Part shown: in pieces, positions 41,483-51,497 of the stretch
Numbering within the stretch: the first letter of the stretch is position 1
Layout: every line of letters begins with the position of its first letter
Assembly: GCF_002863565.1 (NCBI RefSeq)
Contig: NZ_PGUW01000002.1
Coordinates: forward strand, 62,001-126,000
Direction: 5' to 3'
Source: Bacillus sp. V5-8f
GTDB taxonomy: Bacteria > Bacillota > Bacilli > Bacillales > DSM-1321
Length of the DNA stretch: 64,000 bases
Notes under the pieces: generated by a model
What the model was told of the DNA's origin: nothing
What the model saw: the letters and a program-made list of their open reading frames with translations, nothing else
The model's database searches: none
Position numbers and translations under genes: made by a program

Positions 41483-43120
41483 TTAATATGGATCTGCTTC
41501 ATGGCCCATCTGTTTAGCCTGTTGTGTTGCCTGATCTGCGTCCGCAGAACTTGTATGTTCCTTTGTACCAGTCTGGTTAGCTAGGGCTAAGCCTTCAGAT
41601 ACCCTTCGTCCATAATCAGGGTCTGCATTGGTAAAATTCTCAATCATTTTCTCTTGGATCTGCGGTTCGCATATTTTAAGGGCGTCAACAAGGTTGCTGA
41701 TAAGCTCAGCCTTTTCCCATTCTTCAAAGGCCCTGTAGGTATCACCGGCCTGGCCGAAATTGTTCGGCCTGTCTATTCCTTCACGGACTAATTTCCCGCT
41801 GTAAAAAGGTTCATGGACTTTACCGATTTGTTCGGCTTCCTTCAGGCCGCCAAGTGTAGAAGGTTCATAATCGACATGAGGATTTTGGTTTGGCCCGCGA
41901 TCCACACGATAAAGCATTTTGCCTCCCCACATATTAGTGGCAAACCTTTTCTTTGGTGAATTAATCGGAAGTTGCAGGTAGTTAGTTCCCACACGGTAAC
42001 GCTGAGTATCTGAATAGGAGAAGGTTCTACCCTGTAAAAGTTTATCATCAGAGAAATCTAATCCATCCACTAGTACCCCAGTTCCAAAAGCAGCCTGCTC
42101 AACTTCAGCATGGTAATTTTCCGGATTTTTGTTAAGTACCATTTTTCCAACCGGTAAAAACGGAAATTTCTCAGGCGGCCATAATTTTGTCGGATCAAGC
42201 GGATCAAAATCAAGCTCCCGATGTTCATCATCACTCATGATTTGAACCTGCATTTCCCATTCAGGGTATTCTCCGCGTTCGATGGCTTCATACAGGTCTT
42301 GGGTAGCGTGGTTCGTTGTTTTAGATTGGATCTGTTCAGCTTCTTTTTGTGTCAAATTTTTAATAGGTACCTTTATTGGTTCCCAGTGATACTTAATCAG
42401 CACCGCCTCACCATCATTGTTTACCCACTTGTATGTATTGACACCTGATCCTTGCATCTGCCTGTAATTTGCAGGTATGCCCCAAGGAGAAAAGACAAAG
42501 GTAATCATATGTGTTGCTTCAGGTGATTGGGAGACAAAGTCAAACATTCTTTGTGGATCTGGCAGGTTTGACACTGGATCTGGCTTAAAAGCATGGATCA
42601 TGTCAGGGAATTTAATTGGGTCACGGATAAAAAATATTTTCAAATTGTTTCCTACTAAGTCCCAGTTTCCATCTTCTGTATAAAACTTTACCGCAAACCC
42701 TCGTGGATCCCGGGCAGTTTCAGATGATTCCCGTGCACCTACCACTGTTGAGAACCTTACGAATACAGGAGTTCGTTTTCCTTCTTCCTGAAATAGTTTG
42801 GCGCGTGTATATTTTGAGATGGATTCATTTCCAACCTTACCATAGGCTTCAAAATATCCATGTGCTCCTGCTCCGCGTGCATGGACTACCCTTTCAGGAA
42901 TACGTTCTCTGTCAAAATGGGTGATTTTTTCAAAAAAATCGTAGTTCTCTAAAGTTGTTGGACCTCTATTGCCGACCGTCCTAACATTTTGATTATCGGT
43001 AATAGGGTGTCCCTGACGATTGGTTAATGTATTCTTATCTTCTCCCTTGCCCAATCGATCATCATCAGGACCGCCCACACCTTCTACATTTGTCCCAAAA
43101 TTTTCTTCATTTTTTTCCAT
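41483..43120 (-). CDS. katX: Haem catalase, KatX-like
   Basis: A 545-residue monofunctional catalase. Distal His in [15 protein letters not shown], Asn in the [12 protein letters not shown] region, and proximal haem Tyr in [12 protein letters not shown]. The extended N-terminus (about 40 residues before [13 protein letters not shown]) and a polar C-terminal tail ([13 protein letters not shown]) bring the length to that of the spore catalase KatX, longer than the vegetative KatA (about 483). It detoxifies H2O2; the KatX assignment is by length and style. AAGGAGG precedes the ATG. An unusual set of inverted repeats lies 40-165 bases upstream. Confidence 0.88.
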   Translation of the reverse strand: MEKNEENFGTNVEGVGGPDDDRLGKGEDKNTLTNRQGHPITDNQNVRTVGNRGPTTLENYDFFEKITHFDRERIPERVVHARGAGAHGYFEAYGKVGNESISKYTRAKLFQEEGKRTPVFVRFSTVVGARESSETARDPRGFAVKFYTEDGNWDLVGNNLKIFFIRDPIKFPDMIHAFKPDPVSNLPDPQRMFDFVSQSPEATHMITFVFSPWGIPANYRQMQGSGVNTYKWVNNDGEAVLIKYHWEPIKVPIKNLTQKEAEQIQSKTTNHATQDLYEAIERGEYPEWEMQVQIMSDDEHRELDFDPLDPTKLWPPEKFPFLPVGKMVLNKNPENYHAEVEQAAFGTGVLVDGLDFSDDKLLQGRTFSYSDTQRYRVGTNYLQLPINSPKKRFATNMWGGKMLYRVDRGPNQNPHVDYEPSTLGGLKEAEQIGKVHEPFYSGKLVREGIDRPNNFGQAGDTYRAFEEWEKAELISNLVDALKICEPQIQEKMIENFTNADPDYGRRVSEGLALANQTGTKEHTSSADADQATQQAKQMGHEADPY

Positions 43121-43163
43121 TCCAATCCTCCTTGCTGATACGCTCTATTGGACAGTCCCGGTA

Positions 43164-43283
43164 CATCATGGATTGGTTTTAACATGATGCATGATAACCG
43201 AATGTCCTACAAGAGTGTTGTACAGGTAATACAACATAGTGATCTTCTGCAGCAGCATCACTATGTGAACTATGTCTGCAGAA
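43164..43283. repeat. Dense overlapping inverted repeats upstream of the catalase gene
   Basis: Four perfect dyads: CATCATG/CATGATG (43164-43170, 43183-43189); TGTTGTA/TACAACA (43216-43222, 43230-43236); ACATAGTGAT/ATCACTATGT (43234-43243, 43257-43266); TTCTGCAG/CTGCAGAA (43245-43252, 43276-43283). The last two interlock and cannot both form as simple hairpins. Confidence 0.8.
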
Positions 43284-43867
43284 CCAAGTTATACATAATG
43301 AATCGCTTTTCATGGCATATATGTATAAGTATTACCAACAGATATAATTTCTTCATTAAACGGAAATTTTATACATAAATTAAGAGGTGTTTTTCTGAGG
43401 GACATAGGGAAAGGGGTTACTGAGATACAAGCTCCTAGTTTATCTACTTATTAATCACCGTCTGACAGCAAGCGGTGTTAAAGAAGTGTAAAGTTCTTTC
43501 GTCGACGCGTGCTAACATTTTAAATAAATTTTAAAAAACTTCATAATATAAATTGAATGGAAATACTGACTACAACACACCTAAAACCCAAAAGAAATAA
43601 GGTTAGAAATAACCATCATTAGCGTAGACATTAGTAAACTATTGTCTTAATACGGAAGGAACGACTCTTTTCTTAGAAAATGGTGTGTAAAGTGATAACA
43701 TATTTACTAGTTGGTTGCGTTTTGAATAGAGAAAGGGAAGTCCTTTTGAAGCGTCGTAGAAGGGGAGGGGAGGTTATATATGGTCATACAGGAGATGCAC
43801 AAAAGTAAAAGATAACGAGGTGACATATTTTCCTACAGTGTTGTGTGAAATATATCGGGATTACTAA
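43284..43867. other. Intergenic stretch with a possible decayed coding fragment
   Basis: Mostly AT-rich and without a normal gene. One plus-strand frame at 43680-43808 encodes 42 residues (LLVGCVLNREREVLLKRRRRGGE...) that faintly resembles the first strands of a Nudix hydrolase. It has no nearby ribosome-binding site and no Nudix box, so at best it is a remnant. Confidence 0.3.
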
Positions 43868-43900
43868 ATAAAGGGATAGAGCGATTAATTACTCTATCCC
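43868..43900 (-). terminator. Terminator of glpQ
   Basis: GGGATAGAG (43873-43881) pairs with CTCTATCCC (43892-43900); on the minus strand it is followed by TTTATTTAG. Confidence 0.75.
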
Positions 43901-43959
43901 TTGGTAGGCCCTATAATTAATGGAGGTAACACTTTTCTTTGAATATCCTCGAAACAAGT

Positions 43960-44823
43960 TTACTTTCCTTTCTTTACCTCATGAAGGAGGTCCGGGAAAT
44001 TTGTGAACATTCCGGTTACTCCCCAGTCAATCAGTTTTTGCATCGTTTCCTTGTCATTCACGGTATAAGGATGGATATCTAGACCGCTGTTTACAACCTT
44101 TTGGACATATTCTGGATTGAGGTATGTATAATTCGGGCCGACACCGACAGCATATTGCTTTATTTTTGCGATATCCTCCTCAGTTATAGATGCGTTAGAC
44201 TTATAAGAAAGCAATTGAATCAGTTTGATGGAAGGATCCAAACTATTCATTTTTAGCAGGCTTTCGTCACTGAATGATTGCACAAGAAGTGCTCTTTTAT
44301 TAATGTCGTACTTGTTAACAAGTCTTAGTAATTCTTCTTCCATTCCAGGATAAACCTCAGGTGATTTAGTTTCGATATAATAACTTTTATTTTTACCGAA
44401 TTTTTTGAAAACCTCTTCTAGGGTAGGGACCTGGACTCCAACATATTCAGGCTTTGCATATTGCGGGTATTTTTCATTAAACCATGTGCCTGCATCCAGC
44501 TGCTTGATCTGTTCAAGTGTGTAATCTTTTACAAGACCTGTTCCATTTGTTGTTCGATCAAGTTTCTCGTCATGCATTGCGATCAACTTGCCGTCTTTTG
44601 TCATTTGCAAGTCAACTTCAATATAGTCACCATGCATTTTTTCGCCCATTTCATAAGAGAGGATCGTATGTTCAGGCGCATAACCAGAAGCTCCCCGATG
44701 GGAAACGTTCACAATATCTTTATGTTTTTCCTTTGCCATACTTGTTTCTCCCCCTGCCACAATACCAATCCCAATTACCAGCGCACCTAGCGCCGACATC
44801 CATTTTTTTTTCAATCTGCCCAT
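43960..44823 (-). CDS. glpQ: Secreted glycerophosphodiester phosphodiesterase GlpQ
   Basis: A 287-residue GDPD-family TIM barrel with a signal peptide (KKKWMSALGALVIGIGIVAGG). Catalytic motifs NVSHRGASGYAPEHT (His-Arg and Glu), YIEVDLQMTKDGKLIAMHDEKLDRTT (Glu-Asp calcium ligands and second His) and YIETKSPEVYPG are complete. It hydrolyses glycerophosphodiesters (and, in B. subtilis, teichoic acid glycerol-phosphate) outside the membrane to glycerol-3-phosphate. The Shine-Dalgarno is only moderate (AAGAG). It is monocistronic with a terminator. Confidence 0.92.
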   Translation of the reverse strand: MGRLKKKWMSALGALVIGIGIVAGGETSMAKEKHKDIVNVSHRGASGYAPEHTILSYEMGEKMHGDYIEVDLQMTKDGKLIAMHDEKLDRTTNGTGLVKDYTLEQIKQLDAGTWFNEKYPQYAKPEYVGVQVPTLEEVFKKFGKNKSYYIETKSPEVYPGMEEELLRLVNKYDINKRALLVQSFSDESLLKMNSLDPSIKLIQLLSYKSNASITEEDIAKIKQYAVGVGPNYTYLNPEYVQKVVNSGLDIHPYTVNDKETMQKLIDWGVTGMFTNFPDLLHEVKKGK

Positions 44824-45225
44824 CTCCCATCTCTTTTAAACTACTTTTTAAGATTATCAGCAGATTATTAATTTTCTTCTATAAAAAGGTAAAGAATAAT
44901 AGCATATTTTATAAATAGTTTACTCAGCTGTTATTTTTTCATACAGGGCTATTTCCAAAATGCATATGCCCACCTATCTATAATATATTATGCGCTCGTT
45001 AACTAGGTGAGTGATTCTTCGTGATTTGGAAATGCCTGTTCGATATTATGGATGAGGGAGGGAAATCCATGGATTTAGCTTGTTCCGAAGTATTCAAAGG
45101 TTTCAGGAGGCTTATACACAACTATTTTAGCAGCTATGGAGAGAGAGGATGAACTAAAAAATGTATTAGTAATTCCCACATGTTTTGGTGCATCCCATAT
45201 GTACAAAATTTAACTCGTGTAACAC
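44824..45225. other. Intergenic stretch with a possible gene remnant
   Basis: No complete gene. A plus-strand frame 45079-45213 encodes 44 residues (LVPKYSKVSGGLYTTILAAM...EREDELKNVLVIPTCFGAS) with protein-like composition but no start codon or RBS. It may be a decayed coding piece; I cannot name the family. Confidence 0.3.
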
Positions 45226-45257
45226 CAAAAAGAGGCTCGCCCAGCCTCTTCAGTGTT
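45226..45257 (-). terminator. Terminator of the 217-aa hypothetical gene
   Basis: On the minus strand AAGAGGCT, five-base loop, AGCCTCTT, then Ts, flanked by a further ACACT/AGTGT-type outer pairing. Confidence 0.85.
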
Positions 45258-45911
45258 TTATAGTCCATGTTTATTAGGCAGCAGCCGCCATGCACTTGCA
45301 AGGTTTCTGAATAGTTCTTGTTCCCTGCCTCCTATGGATTCACCAATTTCATTAGCTCCACTTACCAAAATAGTTCCATATTCAGCTGCCAGCCGTGTCA
45401 GTGTCTCATTAAATTCCGCAGCTGCCGGTATCACTTCAATAATCACCAGTAAATGTAAGGAGCATGCATAACTAATAAGGCCGAGTACAGGTGTAATGGG
45501 TGTCAGATTGGTTGTGTCACTTGCCGTATTCCCAGCTGATTTTTCAAGCTCTAACAATTTGTCTTCTTGAATTCGTACAATCCCTGCATCACCCTTGATT
45601 TTCGTTTCAAGATAGTCTAAGTAACGACTCCTGATATTCTCACACTGTGCAAGTAAGCCATTGATCGAAGTTTCATTGAAATCTTCATGTACCTTTTCAG
45701 AAAGTTCTTTTACCGACTCCATAATAAGCTTGCTATAATCGATATCTAACCCAAAATGCCTCTTGATGAAATGGGAGTATTCAACTCCTGCACTTGAAGC
45801 GGTTATACCTTCCGCTTCCTTGGCAAAAAACCACTCCCACGTATGTGTTTCAAAAATCTCCTTTTGCATTTCGCTAGATTGGTGCTGGTTTACATCGTTT
45901 TGGTTTTCCAT
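45258..45911 (-). CDS. Hypothetical protein, 217 aa
   Basis: A 217-residue protein with a charged, mostly helical N-terminal half (about residues 1-125) and a C-terminal half containing a hydrophobic stretch (ITPVLGLISYACSLHLLVIIEVIPAAAEF, about 140-168) that could sit in or on a membrane. No metal or catalytic motif is evident. A weak AAGAAT-type site lies before the ATG. I do not recognise the family. Confidence 0.6.
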   Translation of the reverse strand: MENQNDVNQHQSSEMQKEIFETHTWEWFFAKEAEGITASSAGVEYSHFIKRHFGLDIDYSKLIMESVKELSEKVHEDFNETSINGLLAQCENIRSRYLDYLETKIKGDAGIVRIQEDKLLELEKSAGNTASDTTNLTPITPVLGLISYACSLHLLVIIEVIPAAAEFNETLTRLAAEYGTILVSGANEIGESIGGREQELFRNLASAWRLLPNKHGL

Positions 45912-46166
45912 AACGGATTCTTTCCTCCAACTAATGATATTTTTACTCCTGAATGTTTTATGTAAGAAAACTTACATATACCCTTATGGTATCCCAACAC
46001 ATAACAATTAATTTCTACTCATGAAAGAAAGGCACAGTTTATTCAATAAGGAATGAAGCCGCCACAAATAAAGTCATCTTCGGTTGGCCACCTAAGTATA
46101 TTGTAGAAATTACCTGAATTTAAGCATTGGTTTTCATCAATCCTAAACCAAGGAGGTGAAACGTCT

Positions 46167-46322
46167 ATGCCATTCAGAAACCAGACGGAGTACAGTAATT
46201 TAGACCAAAGGCAAGACCTAACCGGCCCTGATGATCCAGGAAAACGTAACTATCCTAAACAACCTAATCATGTGTCTATTGAGAAAAGTGGATCAATGAA
46301 TCGTGAAGAGGGGCGCCAATAA
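46167..46322 (+). CDS. Small hydrophilic protein, 51 aa
   Basis: AAGGAGGTGA lies before ATG 46167 and TAA is at 46320-46322, four bases before a strong hairpin. The 51-residue product is polar and disordered (RNQTEYSNLDQRQDLTGPDDPGKRNY...), without Cys or membrane segment. No family recognised. The RBS and terminator support expression. Confidence 0.65.
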   Translation: MPFRNQTEYSNLDQRQDLTGPDDPGKRNYPKQPNHVSIEKSGSMNREEGRQ

Positions 46323-46325
46323 TCC

Positions 46326-46348
46326 TGTTGGGGGTCTGTCCCCCAACA
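46326..46348 (+). terminator. G-run/C-run hairpin after the 51-aa gene
   Basis: TGTTGGGGG, TCTGT, CCCCCAACA is a perfect nine-base stem, followed by AATTTT. The GGGGGTCtGTCCCCC core recurs near 63.8 kb. Confidence 0.75.
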
Positions 46349-46461
46349 AATTTTGGAAAATAGAAACAGCTTTTTATAAAATATAAACCGCATCTGGTTA
46401 CATATGGTAAAATAGAAGGGAGGGTAAAACAATAAAGGACAGGGGAGAAGGAGGAGAAGAG

Positions 46462-47613
46462 ATGAAGTTTGGCAATACAGTCCAACTAAAAGTCTATCAA
46501 AATATCGAAAAAAATGTAGTGCCGGTAACCTACGAAGAACTTGAAAAGAAGGCAATGGACAAGCTGGAATCCGGTCCCTACCATTATGTAGCTGCATCAG
46601 CAGGTGCAGAAGAAACGGCGAGGGCCAACCGTGAAGCTTTTTATAAATGGAAAATCGTACCGAGAATGTTCTGTGATACGGACGAAAGGGATTTAAGTCT
46701 TGAGCTTTACGGAAAAACCCTACCATTTCCTGTACTATGTGCTCCTGTAGGAGTCCAGTCAATTGTTCATCCAGAGGGTGAATTGGCATCTGCACGGGCA
46801 GCTACCTCAGCCGGGGTCCCTTTTATATCCAGTACTGCTTCTACCCATAGCCTGGAAAAGGTGGCAGAAGCAGCAGGGGATGGAGTCAAATGGTTTCAAT
46901 TGTATTGGAGTAAAGATCGTGAAATTGCGGCGAGCATGGTGAAAAGAGCGGAGAAGGCAGGCTACAGTGCGATTGTCATTACTCTGGATACCCCAATGAT
47001 GGCCTGGAGGGAAAAGGACATTGAAAACGCCTATTTACCTTTTCTTTTAGGACAAGGAATCGGGAATTACCTTGAAGACCCGGTGTTTTGCTCCAGACTT
47101 GAGTGCCCTCCAAACGAAGATATGCAATCAGCCATTATGTTGTGGTCTAAAGTATTTGGAAATCCATCTCTCACTTGGAAGGATCTTGAGTACATCCGAA
47201 TGCACACCTCCCTGCCTATTTTGCTGAAAGGTATTCTGCATCCTGAAGATGCAAAGCTTGCCAGAGCACATGGAGCAGATGGCATAATCGTCAGTAATCA
47301 CGGTGGAAGACAGGTGGACGGAGCGATTGCTGCGTTGGATGCTCTGCCTGAAATTTGTGAGGCGGTAGGTGATGACATCCCAGTATTGATGGACAGTGGG
47401 ATCCGCAGGGGCGCTGATATCGTGAAAGCGCTTGCTTTAGGGGCCAAAGCCGTATTAATTGGCCGCCCATACATATACGGACTAGCACTGGCAGGGGAAA
47501 AGGGTGTACAGCAGGTACTAAGGAATATACTAGCCGATCTTGATCTCACAATGGCATTAGCAGGAAAAAAATCAATCCAGGAAATCGACCGCTCTTTATT
47601 GAAAAAACTGTGA
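46462..47613 (+). CDS. FMN-dependent alpha-hydroxy-acid oxidase, lactate 2-monooxygenase-like
   Basis: A 383-residue FMN barrel. Features include ASAGAEETARANREAFYKWKIVPRM, APVGVQSIVHPEGELASARAA, WFQLYWSKDREIAASMVKRAE, LDTPMMAWREKDIENAYLPFL and the catalytic SNHGGRQVDGA (His, Arg). The PVGVQSIVHPEGE and WREKDIENAYLPFL segments resemble lactate 2-monooxygenase more than glycolate oxidase or lactate dehydrogenase LldD. The expected reaction is L-lactate plus O2 to acetate and CO2 or to pyruvate; this cannot be settled by eye. AGGAGGAGAAG lies before ATG 46462. It is monocistronic. Confidence 0.85.
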   Translation: MKFGNTVQLKVYQNIEKNVVPVTYEELEKKAMDKLESGPYHYVAASAGAEETARANREAFYKWKIVPRMFCDTDERDLSLELYGKTLPFPVLCAPVGVQSIVHPEGELASARAATSAGVPFISSTASTHSLEKVAEAAGDGVKWFQLYWSKDREIAASMVKRAEKAGYSAIVITLDTPMMAWREKDIENAYLPFLLGQGIGNYLEDPVFCSRLECPPNEDMQSAIMLWSKVFGNPSLTWKDLEYIRMHTSLPILLKGILHPEDAKLARAHGADGIIVSNHGGRQVDGAIAALDALPEICEAVGDDIPVLMDSGIRRGADIVKALALGAKAVLIGRPYIYGLALAGEKGVQQVLRNILADLDLTMALAGKKSIQEIDRSLLKKL

Positions 47614-47833
47614 GGGCTTAGCCAAAAACCAAATAACCTTTATGCAAGAAATAAAAACAAGGTAAAAGTGAAGCGATTCTCTGTTTTTCGGAGGTCGTTT
47701 ATTTTTTTATGGATTTTCTCGCCGTTCCATATCCAAAAAACTTACTTATAAAATGTTACATACATTAAAAATTGGGTAATATAAAAATTTATAACAACGC
47801 TCTATCCACTAGTTTATCGGGGGGAATGGTGCC

Positions 47834-49156
47834 ATGTCACTGAAATTCGTATTAAATAAAATGAAAGCAAATTTTTGGATTTTGCCTGCACTATACGGTA
47901 TTTGTTTTTTTATCCTGGCAATTCTTACGATGCAATTGGATCGTTTCGTAACAACTGAAAGCGGTTTGATGAACTGGCTTCCTGCTGTTTTATTTACTGA
48001 TAAAGAATTAGCTCAAACGATTTTAAGTGCAATATCCACTTCCTTGCTTACAATGACTACGATCACCTTTTCATCCGTATTAGTTGTAGAAACTACATTT
48101 TTGGCGCAATATTCTCCCCGTACCTTACAGAATTTCAACGCCGAATCAAAAATACAGCATGGTCTAGGCACATTTATTGGTGGGTATGTGTACGCCCTGA
48201 TCTTACTCATCCAAGTTAGAGAAAATGAGCCGGGAAACGTGTTTATTATTCCGTCTTTTGCCATAATGGTAACCTTTGTGTGTCTAGGAATGTTCGTTTT
48301 TTTAATTCACCACGTAACAGAATGGATTAAGGTTGGAAATTTAATTTCCTATATCACGAAAGAAACACTATATTCGGTGGATAAACATAAGAGTAAAATG
48401 GGAGCTTCGCCATGTACTTCCTCTAAATATTCAGATCTTCAGCTTGAAAGCAAAAAAGCAAACGAAGTAAGGAGCAAGGATCAAGGGTACATTCAATATA
48501 TTGAACTGGAAAAATTAATAGACTTTTCAGTAGAAAATAACCTTATCATTAAATTTGAAAAAATTCCCGGGGATTATGTGGATGTAGATACTCCTCTTGT
48601 ATCCGTGTGGAACAGTAATGAATCATTTAATCAACATTTACTTGATTTTATTTTCCTTACACCTGATCAAGAATCCATAGAAGATGTACAGCTCGGAATC
48701 CAAAAATTAGCTGAAATTGCTTTAAGGGCAATTGCACCTGGGAAAAATGACCCTGAAACTGCGATAAACTGCATTCAGCAATTGGGCCAAATACTTACTA
48801 AAATCGCTAATATCGAACCTGAAAATCCTTATTATTGCGATGAAGACGGAAACTTACGAGTCATACTGGAGCAGCCGTCATTCTCAGACTATTTGTACGG
48901 AAGCTTCTATCAAATCCGCCATTATGGAAGAGCTGATGTTTCTGTTATGGTTTCCATTTTAAAAGCTTTATCACTGGTCGCCGAAACAAATGGGCAGAAA
49001 ATAAAGAATACGGTTTGGGAGTTTTCGACTTATATTATGGAAGGGCTAAAGGCAGAACAATGGCTTAGCCTTGACAAAAAGTTACTGAATACACATTGGC
49101 AAGGACTTTCCAAAGCATGCAATAAAGAAGATGAAGCGAATAGCATGTTGTTGTAA
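47834..49156 (+). CDS. DUF2254-family membrane protein
   Basis: A 440-residue protein with four hydrophobic segments in the first 180 residues and a soluble C-terminal part. The family region ITFSSVLVVETTFLAQYSPRTLQNF is visible after helix two, and a loop with REN.PGNVFI between helices three and four. DUF2254 members are of unknown function. GGGGGAA lies before ATG 47834. The DUF502 gene starts about 95 bases downstream and may be co-transcribed. Confidence 0.82.
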   Translation: MSLKFVLNKMKANFWILPALYGICFFILAILTMQLDRFVTTESGLMNWLPAVLFTDKELAQTILSAISTSLLTMTTITFSSVLVVETTFLAQYSPRTLQNFNAESKIQHGLGTFIGGYVYALILLIQVRENEPGNVFIIPSFAIMVTFVCLGMFVFLIHHVTEWIKVGNLISYITKETLYSVDKHKSKMGASPCTSSKYSDLQLESKKANEVRSKDQGYIQYIELEKLIDFSVENNLIIKFEKIPGDYVDVDTPLVSVWNSNESFNQHLLDFIFLTPDQESIEDVQLGIQKLAEIALRAIAPGKNDPETAINCIQQLGQILTKIANIEPENPYYCDEDGNLRVILEQPSFSDYLYGSFYQIRHYGRADVSVMVSILKALSLVAETNGQKIKNTVWEFSTYIMEGLKAEQWLSLDKKLLNTHWQGLSKACNKEDEANSMLL

Positions 49157-49250
49157 TGGATGCATAATAAGAAATTGTCCTGCACAAATAATTATGGAAT
49201 AATAGGAAAAGCAACTAACTTTATAAACTTTAAAAGTGCAGGAGATTGAA

Positions 49251-49847
49251 ATGAAGAGTCTAATACGAAATTTTATTAACGGTGTCTTAACCATTGTACC
49301 GATTATTCTGGTGGTATATGTGGTGTATAAAACTTTTATGTTTCTGGATGGAATCCTCGGAAAATACTTGAAACCCTACTTAGAGGATGATTATATACCG
49401 GGCATAGGATTGGTTGTAACACTTGCCCTCATCACAATTTTAGGCTGGCTGTCTACTAAATTCCTAACAGGTACCATTATTCGGCTGATCGATAGGCTTC
49501 TAGAAAAGATACCGCTTGTAAAAACGGTTTATTCTGTCATCAAGGATACCATCAATTCATTCCTTGGCGAGAAAAAGTCCTTTTCAAAGGTAGTACTTGT
49601 TACGATTCCCGGAACGAATATGAAAAGCATGGGATTTATCACATCAGAAGACTTGGAAAGCCTCTATGATCCCTTAAAGGACTACGTCGCTGTTTATATT
49701 CAGCAAACCTTTCAGGTAGCAGGTTTCACTTTTTTGATTCCAAAAGATGAAATTGAAGCCATAGATGTAAAACCGGAAGATGCAATGAAGTTTATTTTAT
49801 CTGGGGGCATGACTTCAAAGAAAGAAAAGAAGAAATTAATTGGCTAA
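49251..49847 (+). CDS. DUF502-family membrane protein
   Basis: A 198-residue protein: helix one (NFINGVLTIVPIILVVYVVYKTF), a short loop GILGKYLKPYLEDDYIPGIG, helix two (VVTLALITILGWLST), then a soluble region with IPLVKTVYSVIKDTINSFLGEKKSFSKVVLVTIPG, the signature of DUF502. I start at ATG 49251, six bases after CAGGAGA; the frame opens at GTG 49236 without a site. Function is unknown for the family. Confidence 0.87.
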   Translation: MKSLIRNFINGVLTIVPIILVVYVVYKTFMFLDGILGKYLKPYLEDDYIPGIGLVVTLALITILGWLSTKFLTGTIIRLIDRLLEKIPLVKTVYSVIKDTINSFLGEKKSFSKVVLVTIPGTNMKSMGFITSEDLESLYDPLKDYVAVYIQQTFQVAGFTFLIPKDEIEAIDVKPEDAMKFILSGGMTSKKEKKKLIG

Positions 49848-49888
49848 TACCCCGCCAATGTTATTTCATTTGTAGAGCTTTTAAAAAA

Positions 49889-49918
49889 CACGGGCTATTT
49901 TTGGTGCCCGTGCTTTTT
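49889..49918 (+). terminator. Terminator after the DUF502 gene
   Basis: CACGGGC (49889-49895) pairs with GCCCGTG (49906-49912), then CTTTTT. Confidence 0.82.
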
Positions 49919-49952
49919 GGATTTTCAAAATAAAAATAGTTATACGAATATA

Positions 49953-50378
49953 CTAATACCTTCCTCTACGACCTGTTGCAGAATTCATGATATAAAAACT
50001 AATGATTAATACAAGTATGGCCAGGCTGAACAGCAGCGTGTGGACAGGATTTTCATGATAGACAATGATAAGACGTATCATCGCTGTAATGCCTATATAA
50101 AGAAAATAACGGATCGGAAAATGATATTGTTCCTGAAAATATTTAATGATCATTGCTATGAACTCAAAATACAAAAAGAAAACCATAATACGCTCCAGCA
50201 GTTTATAATGAATATCCATGCCCGAGTTTGAAAAAGAAACACTGATAAAATACACGATTTCTTTTAGGAGTAATACACTAAGAATAATCGCCAACAGGAT
50301 GAGGGCTGTATTTAACACTAATTGAAGGACCACGGAGATTCTAAGAATAGGCCATTTATTTTTAATTTGTGTAAACAT
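49953..50378 (-). CDS. psiE: PsiE-family membrane protein
   Basis: A 141-residue protein with four hydrophobic helices. The core IMVFFLYFEFIAMIIKYF..HFPIRYFLYIGITAMIRLIIV is the PsiE (phosphate-starvation-inducible E) signature. AGGAGG lies before the ATG. The family has no proven molecular function. No Pho box was identified by eye. It is monocistronic and convergent with the DUF502 gene. Confidence 0.88.
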   Translation of the reverse strand: MFTQIKNKWPILRISVVLQLVLNTALILLAIILSVLLLKEIVYFISVSFSNSGMDIHYKLLERIMVFFLYFEFIAMIIKYFQEQYHFPIRYFLYIGITAMIRLIIVYHENPVHTLLFSLAILVLIISFYIMNSATGRRGRY

Positions 50379-50474
50379 CGGAATTCCTCCTAGTATAAAA
50401 AGTTCTATGTTCTAATTATTTATTATTTAACCTTACTCCTAAGAAAGCAAAATGGTTTCGAAGGAAATGGGCTT

Positions 50475-50508
50475 TAAAAGGATGGCCAAAGTACAGATCT
50501 GGTCATCC
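50475..50508 (-). terminator. Terminator of the 235-aa hypothetical gene
   Basis: GGATGGCC (50480-50487) pairs with GGTCATCC (50501-50508, one G-T pair); a T run follows on the minus strand. Confidence 0.7.
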
Positions 50509-50521
50509 TTTTATGGTTTTC

Positions 50522-51229
50522 TTAAGATTTTTTTGTGATCTTAGAAGGATTATTAATTTTGTATTGAATATCTTTATTTAATTTTTTATCCACTATTTTT
50601 GCGTCAAACGTGATAAAGTCTCCAACCTCCAGTTCAAGTTTCTTGAGGGTTTTGCTATAACCGCACCACGCGTCTCCTACGTCAAGGGAATCTTCTGAAA
50701 CGATTTTAACCTGTTCGAGTATCAGGATTTCATCCTCGCTTTCGTTAAAATGGTTATATTTTGTTGAAAACTCTTTTAACACAGCTTCAATTGATACTTT
50801 TTCACTTGGCAGAACAAGCGCCTTTGTTGTGTCATTTTCCTTTGTTTGCTTCTTAGCTTTAGGTTTCTCAGGTTTTGTGTCCTGAAGTCGCGCTCCTGAT
50901 TCAGGTAATTTTGCAGCAGATGGCTGATCAAGTACATCCAAAACCGACTCCCTGCCAAATGAAGGGCTTTGCATTTCCTTCAAGTATGCGGGATGCACAC
51001 AATGAAGAGCATCATTGGAAAAGCAGATCACCGCTGTCTCATGGGTCCCATTCATTTCATATCCTTTGATTGATACAATATATGTAGTGTTTTCCCGTTT
51101 GTAAAGGAACTCCCGTTTAGGGGATTTAGCGGAAGCAGAAATAAGCCCCCAATCCCTGATTTTTGCAATATATTCATCTTCATTTTCGAATAGCAGATAT
51201 CCATCTTTTGGTGAAATTGTCGTAAACAA
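50522..51229 (-). CDS. Hypothetical protein with probable C-terminal OB-like domain, 235 aa
   Basis: Starts at TTG 51229 with AAGGAGG eight bases before. Three parts are visible. An N-terminal beta-rich domain (residues about 1-95, YLLFENEDEYIAKIRDWGLI, TTYIVSIKGYEM) comes first, then a Lys/Pro/Glu linker with alternate charge (PEKPKAKKQTKEND). A C-terminal section (about 155-235) holds five strands resembling an OB fold (EILILEQVKIVSEDSL, LELEVGDFITFDAKIVDKK). Nucleic-acid binding is a guess from that shape. No family recognised. Confidence 0.6.
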   Translation of the reverse strand: MFTTISPKDGYLLFENEDEYIAKIRDWGLISASAKSPKREFLYKRENTTYIVSIKGYEMNGTHETAVICFSNDALHCVHPAYLKEMQSPSFGRESVLDVLDQPSAAKLPESGARLQDTKPEKPKAKKQTKENDTTKALVLPSEKVSIEAVLKEFSTKYNHFNESEDEILILEQVKIVSEDSLDVGDAWCGYSKTLKKLELEVGDFITFDAKIVDKKLNKDIQYKINNPSKITKKS

Positions 51230-51497
51230 TTATGTATCCTCCTTACATCGTATTTGTTTATCATACAGGAAAGTAGGCATAGGAAAAACCCAAACGATTT
51301 TTCAAGCAGGTAACCAATTCCTCCTCTATTTATTAACATGTTCGTGCGTTGAGGAAAATAAATATTTGTAAATTAGGCAGAAAATTCGATAAAATTATAG
51401 ATAACGTATCTTGGTTAGAATTAACAATATACACTTGAAAAAATTTACCCTTTTATAATTTGCCATGTAGGAAACTATTCAATTTAAGATAGGAGCC

